Source: Bacillus_BD oryzisoli (GTDB lineage Bacteria; Bacillota; Bacilli; Bacillales; Cytobacillaceae). From it: a stretch of 64,000 bases of DNA. The stretch is taken from positions 3,568,001 through 3,632,000 of the forward strand of contig NZ_CP137640.1 of assembly GCF_036670025.1 (NCBI RefSeq), written 5' to 3'. The position numbers were made by a program, and so were the translations under genes. Under the pieces are notes generated by a model, which saw only the letters and a program-made list of their open reading frames with translations, searched no databases and was not told the DNA's origin. Positions 60,282 to 64,000 of the stretch are shown here, piece after piece (position 1 is the first letter of the stretch; each line of letters starts with the position of its first letter).

Positions 60282-60455
60282 GTTGTTCCTCCCACATCTT
60301 TTTTATTTGAATCTGGCTATCTAAAATCTTCTATCAAAAAAAGGAAATATTTAATTCCTTATAAGAAGACGGTTACATTTTTTGAGTTGTTTTCTATAAC
60401 CTCCTTTTTAATCTATAATGAGTTCTTATTTGTTGAACAATATTGCGCTAGATTA

Positions 60456-60485
60456 AGTATACTTTTATGATTATTTGTTTGTCAA
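60456..60485 (-). promoter_or_regulatory. Promoter of the formaldehyde/formate dehydrogenase operon
   Basis: On the minus strand TTGACA (60485-60480), 18 bases, TATACT (60461-60456). A short palindrome TTGTTGAACAA lies just downstream (about 60430-60440), a possible site for the adjacent GntR regulator. Confidence 0.55.
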
Positions 60486-60553
60486 TATTGAATATTTATA
60501 ATTATCTGAATATAAACTAAGTAGCTGAGAAATGCTTCAACTTCTCTTTTTCA

Positions 60554-61195
60554 TTAAACTAAGTAATTATAGTTACCCTGTATTAATTCACGAAGATTCA
60601 TTACATGTTTTTTTACGGCTTCCTCACATTTGACTGGATCTCTGCTCTGCAACGATTTTAAAATGGCTCCATGTTCTTTAATAGACTGCTCCTTTCGGCC
60701 GGGAACCAGGATCGTTCGAAAATAGTATCGATTTAATTGTGTTTTTATGGTATTAATCATTTTTACAGCTTCTGGATTTTCCGATGCCTCATAGATGATT
60801 TGATGAAACATCCGATTTTTCTTTGAATATTCATCAAAGCTGTTCTGTTTAATCAATGTACTCATTTCATTATAAAGTTCCTCAAGCTGCAATAATTGAT
60901 GATCTGTAATGTTGAGGGCCGCTTTTCTGCCAATTAGTCCCTCTAAAACTTCACGAACTTCTAAATAATTCAACATTTCTTCCAATGTGAAAGACTTGAT
61001 GGTGGCCCCTTTATTCGTTTCAACATACACTAGATTTTCTTTTTCAAGCATCATCAGGGCCTTTTTGACCGTATTTCGGCTCACATTAATTTCTTCTGCT
61101 AGTTTATTTTCTGTTAATTTTTGAGATGGTTTAAAAACTCCATTTAATATTCTTCGCTTAATAAATTCATAGGCAATTCTCGTTTGTGTCGTGGA
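60554..61195 (-). CDS. GntR family regulator with FCD domain
   Basis: This 213-aa protein has winged helix RIAYEFIKRRILNGVFKPSQ and LAEEINVSRNTVKKALMMLE (residues ~6-50), then FCD domain (LEVREVLEGLIGRKAALNIT; FHQIIYEASENPEAVKMINT; CEEAVKKHVMNLREL). The ATG at 61195 follows GGGGGAAGG; the longer frame runs into an inverted-repeat element and is unlikely. Its position between the formaldehyde operon and the MFS/SDR/RraA operon suggests control of one or both. Confidence 0.85.
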   Translation of the reverse strand, partial: STTQTRIAYEFIKRRILNGVFKPSQKLTENKLAEEINVSRNTVKKALMMLEKENLVYVETNKGATIKSFTLEEMLNYLEVREVLEGLIGRKAALNITDHQLLQLEELYNEMSTLIKQNSFDEYSKKNRMFHQIIYEASENPEAVKMINTIKTQLNRYYFRTILVPGRKEQSIKEHGAILKSLQSRDPVKCEEAVKKHVMNLRELIQGNYNYLV

Positions 61196-61257
61196 CATAA
61201 TGAACATCCTTCCCCCTCTCCATGGATTAAACATTATCCCTTTAAGTAATAAAAATA

Positions 61258-61366
61258 AGGCTGTCTCCAAAGAAAAAGTTAACCAGGCTCTACGATCCAA
61301 TTATTAGAAAAATTCACTCACTAATAATAAAGATTCAATGGGCACCAGACACATAAGAGACAGCCT
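61258..61366. mobile_element. Small inverted-repeat element (MITE-like or IS-end remnant)
   Basis: AGGCTGTCTC (61258-61267) and GAGACAGCCT (61357-61366) are perfect 10-bp termini of a 109-base AT-rich segment with an inner TTATTAG/CTAATAA repeat. GGCTGTCTC-type ends occur on several IS elements, but no transposase is present. It could also be a long terminator-like hairpin downstream of the MFS gene. Confidence 0.45.
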
Positions 61367-61401
61367 CATTCTGTTATAAATTATAATAAGATATGGAACT
61401 T

Positions 61402-62763
61402 TTATTGGCTAACGATTGATTCTGCCTTTACATCGCCTTCTTCCATTACTTTGTCAAAAGAGGCATACTTTTCTTGAACCAGCAGGTAACCAAGAGCCAC
61501 AAGAATACATGGTACGGCAAACAAAGCAAAAGCCACTTTGGTATCAATACCAGTTGTAATCAGCATAGCGATTAATGTTGGTGCAAGGATGGAACCAATT
61601 CGTCCGACAGCTAGCGAATATCCTGATCCAGTAGCACGTATTTCACGAGGATAATATTCGGCAATGTATGGGTTCGCTAGGTTCATGCCTCCAAATGTAC
61701 CAACACCTGCTAAGAAAATCAAAATGTACACAAATGCAATGTTTGACGTAAGACTCATGCCTATAAACGCAGCAATACCCAATACAAATGAAGTGACAAG
61801 AACCCACTTATGTCCTATTTTGTTGGCAAAATAGCCGCCTACCAACGTTCCGACAATTTGACCAAAGCTAACAACCATATTAAATGACAAGCTTGATTTC
61901 ATACTAAAACCTACATCCTGCATTAATTTTGGTAGCCATGTATTAAGTCCGTATACAATCATCATCGTACAAAATACAGCCATCCAAAAAGCGATTGTAC
62001 TGAATGCCCGTTTGTTGGTAAACAACTTTTTAACCGGAAAGCCTTTACTTTCATTTGCCGCCTCAGCTAATTTATAATCATATGTTTCTTTAAAATTCCC
62101 TTCAGGTTTTACTTTATTTAGGATATCTACGACTTTTCCAATCTGCTTTCTAGCTAAATAATAGGACAACGATTCAGGAAAGTATTTAATAAATAGAGGA
62201 ATTGTCAGTAATGGAATCCCACCGATATAATACAATACCCTCCAGCTTGTCTGTTGAATCAAAAACATTCCAATTAATGAAGCCAAAATCCCCCCCAAAG
62301 CATATCCAATATAAATCGATCCTACAAGGATCGGTCGGTTCTTTTTCGGTGAATACTCTGTCATAAGGGAAATACAATTTGGCATCAAGCCGCCCATTCC
62401 AATAGCTGATATAAAGCGCATAACCGTAAACCAAATAAGATTAGGTGCGAATCCGGCTGCTAACGTAAAGGCACTGAATAAGAACATACATAGTACGATG
62501 GCATTTTTGCGGCCAAATTTATCAGCCAGAGGAGATAATACGAGTGCTCCCAACATCATCCCAATTAATGAATAGCTTCCTACCGCTCCTGCCTGAATCG
62601 GAGTTAAATTCCATTCTGCCATCATCGACGACAGTCCAACACCATACATCGCAATATCATATCCATCAAAACCTATGAGATAAAAACACCAGGCAAAAAC
62701 CAATAAATGAAAGCGGTTAAATTTACTAGCAGAAACAACGTCTTGTGCATCAATTGTACGCAT
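61402..62763 (-). CDS. MFS transporter, aromatic acid:H+ symporter type
   Basis: This 453-aa protein has 12 helices, with AAHS/sugar-porter hallmarks FYLIGFDGYDIAMYGVGLSS in helix 1, SPLADKFGRKNAIVLCMFLF in loop 2-3, GLMPNCISLMTEYSPKKNRP in loop 4-5 and NPYIAEYYPREIRATGSGYS in loop 10-11. The DGYD motif of helix 1 is shared with PcaK and BenK. The ATG at 62763 follows AAAGGGGA; a longer frame from 62886 crosses an inverted repeat. Probable importer of a hydroxybenzoate-like acid. Confidence 0.87.
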   Translation of the reverse strand: MRTIDAQDVVSASKFNRFHLLVFAWCFYLIGFDGYDIAMYGVGLSSMMAEWNLTPIQAGAVGSYSLIGMMLGALVLSPLADKFGRKNAIVLCMFLFSAFTLAAGFAPNLIWFTVMRFISAIGMGGLMPNCISLMTEYSPKKNRPILVGSIYIGYALGGILASLIGMFLIQQTSWRVLYYIGGIPLLTIPLFIKYFPESLSYYLARKQIGKVVDILNKVKPEGNFKETYDYKLAEAANESKGFPVKKLFTNKRAFSTIAFWMAVFCTMMIVYGLNTWLPKLMQDVGFSMKSSLSFNMVVSFGQIVGTLVGGYFANKIGHKWVLVTSFVLGIAAFIGMSLTSNIAFVYILIFLAGVGTFGGMNLANPYIAEYYPREIRATGSGYSLAVGRIGSILAPTLIAMLITTGIDTKVAFALFAVPCILVALGYLLVQEKYASFDKVMEEGDVKAESIVSQ

Positions 62764-62800
62764 TCTTATTTCCCCTTTTATTTTTGTATTGTTAAAATGA

Positions 62801-62901
62801 AAAGAGGCTATTTCAAGATGTCTAGCACTACTATACACTATTAAACAGTAAAATTTACCCATTATAATTATTGTAATTGTCGACACTTTAACAGCCTCTT
62901 T
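62801..62901. repeat. Imperfect inverted-repeat element upstream of the MFS gene
   Basis: AAAGAGGCT (62801-62809) and AGCCTCTTT (62893-62901) are perfect; beyond them, TTTCAAGATGTC and GACACTTTAA continue imperfectly. Length is about 101 bases, similar to the element at 61258-61366 but with different ends. Confidence 0.4.
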
Positions 62902-62991
62902 AGATAGAAAATCTAATGAAAAATCTATGATATTATTAGCACTACCGATCTAAAAATCGGTTATTTATTAATCTTTTAAATCACACCATTA

Positions 62992-63753
62992 CTAAATCAT
63001 CAAGCTGCCGCCGTTTACATCTAATACAGCACCATTCACGTAACTTGCTTTATCCGAAACAAGGTAAAGAACGGCATCAGCGACTTCGGCTGGCTGACCT
63101 ATTCTCCTAAGCGGTGTCCTTAATGCGGCCTGACGGCTCAATTCTTCATCTACACTCTGGGTCATTGGTGTATCAATCCTGCCTGGTACGACTACATTCA
63201 CTCGAATACCTTTCGGACCATATTCGCCAGCAAGCTTGCGGCTTAATCCTAAAAGTCCAGCTTTACTCGCGGCATAATGCGCAGATGTAACAGGGCTAAA
63301 GGTTCTAGATGCTTGTGAACAAATATTAACTATAGCACCTTGGCCTTGATCGACCATCATGTCTAAAGCCGCCTGACTGCAGAGAAACGCACCGTTTAAG
63401 TTAATGGAAATAACTCGATTCCAGTCTTCAAATGTAATATCTTTAAAAGGAATAGCACCATTAGGACCCTTTGGTGAGATTCCTGCATTATTAATCAATA
63501 TATCTACTTTATTGAATCGTTCTTTAATCTTTTCTCTCGCATCGGACACCGATTGAGGATCAGAAATGTCCATCGGAAGAGCCAACACATTGATGTCAAA
63601 CCTTTTTAGTTTCTCGGAAAGCTCGTCCAAAGCTTCTTTATTGATATCACTTAAAACAAGATGACTTCCTTGCTGAGCCAACTTTTCAGTTATGGATTGT
63701 CCAATACCCCCGGCTGCCCCTGTTACCCAACTAACCTTATTCTTCAGTTCCAT
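62992..63753 (-). CDS. SDR family NAD(P)-dependent oxidoreductase
   Basis: This 253-aa classical SDR has VSWVTGAAGGIGQSITEKLA, LINNAGISPKGPNG, catalytic Ser in NICSQAS, HYAASKAG, and SYVNGAVLDVNGG. Asp in LVLSDINKEA suggests NAD preference. The RraA-family stop codon directly abuts its ATG, so the two genes are coupled. Likely oxidises a hydroxy-acid or diol intermediate; substrate unknown. Confidence 0.85.
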   Translation of the reverse strand: MELKNKVSWVTGAAGGIGQSITEKLAQQGSHLVLSDINKEALDELSEKLKRFDINVLALPMDISDPQSVSDAREKIKERFNKVDILINNAGISPKGPNGAIPFKDITFEDWNRVISINLNGAFLCSQAALDMMVDQGQGAIVNICSQASRTFSPVTSAHYAASKAGLLGLSRKLAGEYGPKGIRVNVVVPGRIDTPMTQSVDEELSRQAALRTPLRRIGQPAEVADAVLYLVSDKASYVNGAVLDVNGGSLMI

Positions 63754-64000
63754 TTAGGACTCCACCTTCACATTTTCCTTTTCAACATAAGTTACACCTA
63801 GATTTAGTAATTTTTCACGAAGTCCATATATATCTAACCCAAGCTCCCCTTTTGCAAGACGTTGTCTAACTTTTGCTTCACGATCTTCACGTTCTTGTGC
63901 AGCTTGTGCCACTTTTTCAACATCCTCTTTAGGTACCACTACGACACCATCACGATCACCAATAATGACATCACCCGGGTTTACAATTGCACCTGCACAT
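63754..64000 (-). CDS. RraA/HMG-aldolase family protein, 5' end beyond window
   Basis: The last 82 or so residues read CAGAIVNPGDVIIGDRDGVV followed by VVPKEDVEKVAQAAQERED, the conserved metal/substrate segment of RraA-like proteins that act as 4-hydroxy-4-methyl-2-oxoglutarate or 4-carboxy-4-hydroxy-2-oxoadipate aldolases and oxaloacetate decarboxylases. In an aromatic-degradation setting an aldolase role at the end of a ring-cleavage route is reasonable. The gene is cut by the window edge. Confidence 0.8.
   Translation of the reverse strand, partial: CAGAIVNPGDVIIGDRDGVVVVPKEDVEKVAQAAQEREDREAKVRQRLAKGELGLDIYGLREKLLNLGVTYVEKENVKVES

Overview
The window comes from a low-GC, spore-forming Bacillaceae bacterium (Bacillus/Neobacillus-like). 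This rests on the AGGAGG-type ribosome binding sites with many TTG/GTG starts, proteins typical of the group (DUF4317, DUF3891, LysM plus Gmad2, CarD, IolT/IolE-like proteins), vegetative promoters of the TTGACA-N17-TATAAT type and T-rich intrinsic terminators. No rRNA, tRNA, CRISPR array, phage or intact transposase was seen.

Layout. 1-6200 is a decaying polyol/inositol-type locus. It holds a frameshifted IolT-like transporter, a Gfo/Idh gene reduced to its two ends, a lone ribose-type binding lipoprotein, an IolE-like isomerase, an intact Gfo/Idh dehydrogenase and a divergent AraC regulator. 6300-30400 is ordinary core and accessory Bacillus material. It includes an MhqR-like quinone-stress group with three matching operators, a LacI regulator, DUF4317, CarD, a MarR regulator with two matching operators, a broken gyrB 3' fragment, LysM proteins, a two-component system, nitronate monooxygenase and a three-gene ABC-2 exporter.

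30486-45114 is the most unusual block: a long minus-strand catabolic operon with a divergent GntR/FCD regulator. In transcription order it encodes a creatinase-like M24 protein, HyuA and HyuB, a ribose-type ABC importer, the alpha and beta subunits of a Rieske ring-hydroxylating dioxygenase, a glutamine-synthetase-like ligase, a small unknown protein and a class I amidotransferase hydrolase. Ligase, hydrolase and two oxygenase subunits together match the set used for aniline oxidation through gamma-glutamylanilide in Proteobacteria (AtdA1-A4/TdnQTA1A2). Here they are joined to an importer and to an ATP-dependent hydantoinase/oxoprolinase pair. No dedicated reductase is encoded.

45271-48251 holds five exact-length 52-bp tandem repeats, then ahpF and ahpC, each behind a nearly identical PerR/Fur-like promoter. 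48254-64000 is a second aromatic and C1 region: a 2,4'-dihydroxyacetophenone-dioxygenase-family cupin with two dehydrogenases and an MFS transporter; a regulator joining XylR_N/V4R sensing domains to a PucR-type helix-turn-helix; aldehyde dehydrogenase; FdhD; a formate dehydrogenase; glutathione-independent formaldehyde dehydrogenase; a GntR regulator; an aromatic-acid MFS transporter; an SDR; and an RraA-family protein cut by the window edge. The formate dehydrogenase looks broken because of an in-frame UGA. That UGA is at the known selenocysteine position (140) and is followed, at exactly the E. coli fdhF spacing, by a hairpin with the same GGUCU loop, so the gene is read here as an intact selenoprotein. 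Formaldehyde dehydrogenase and this enzyme together would oxidise formaldehyde and formate released by aromatic catabolism to CO2.
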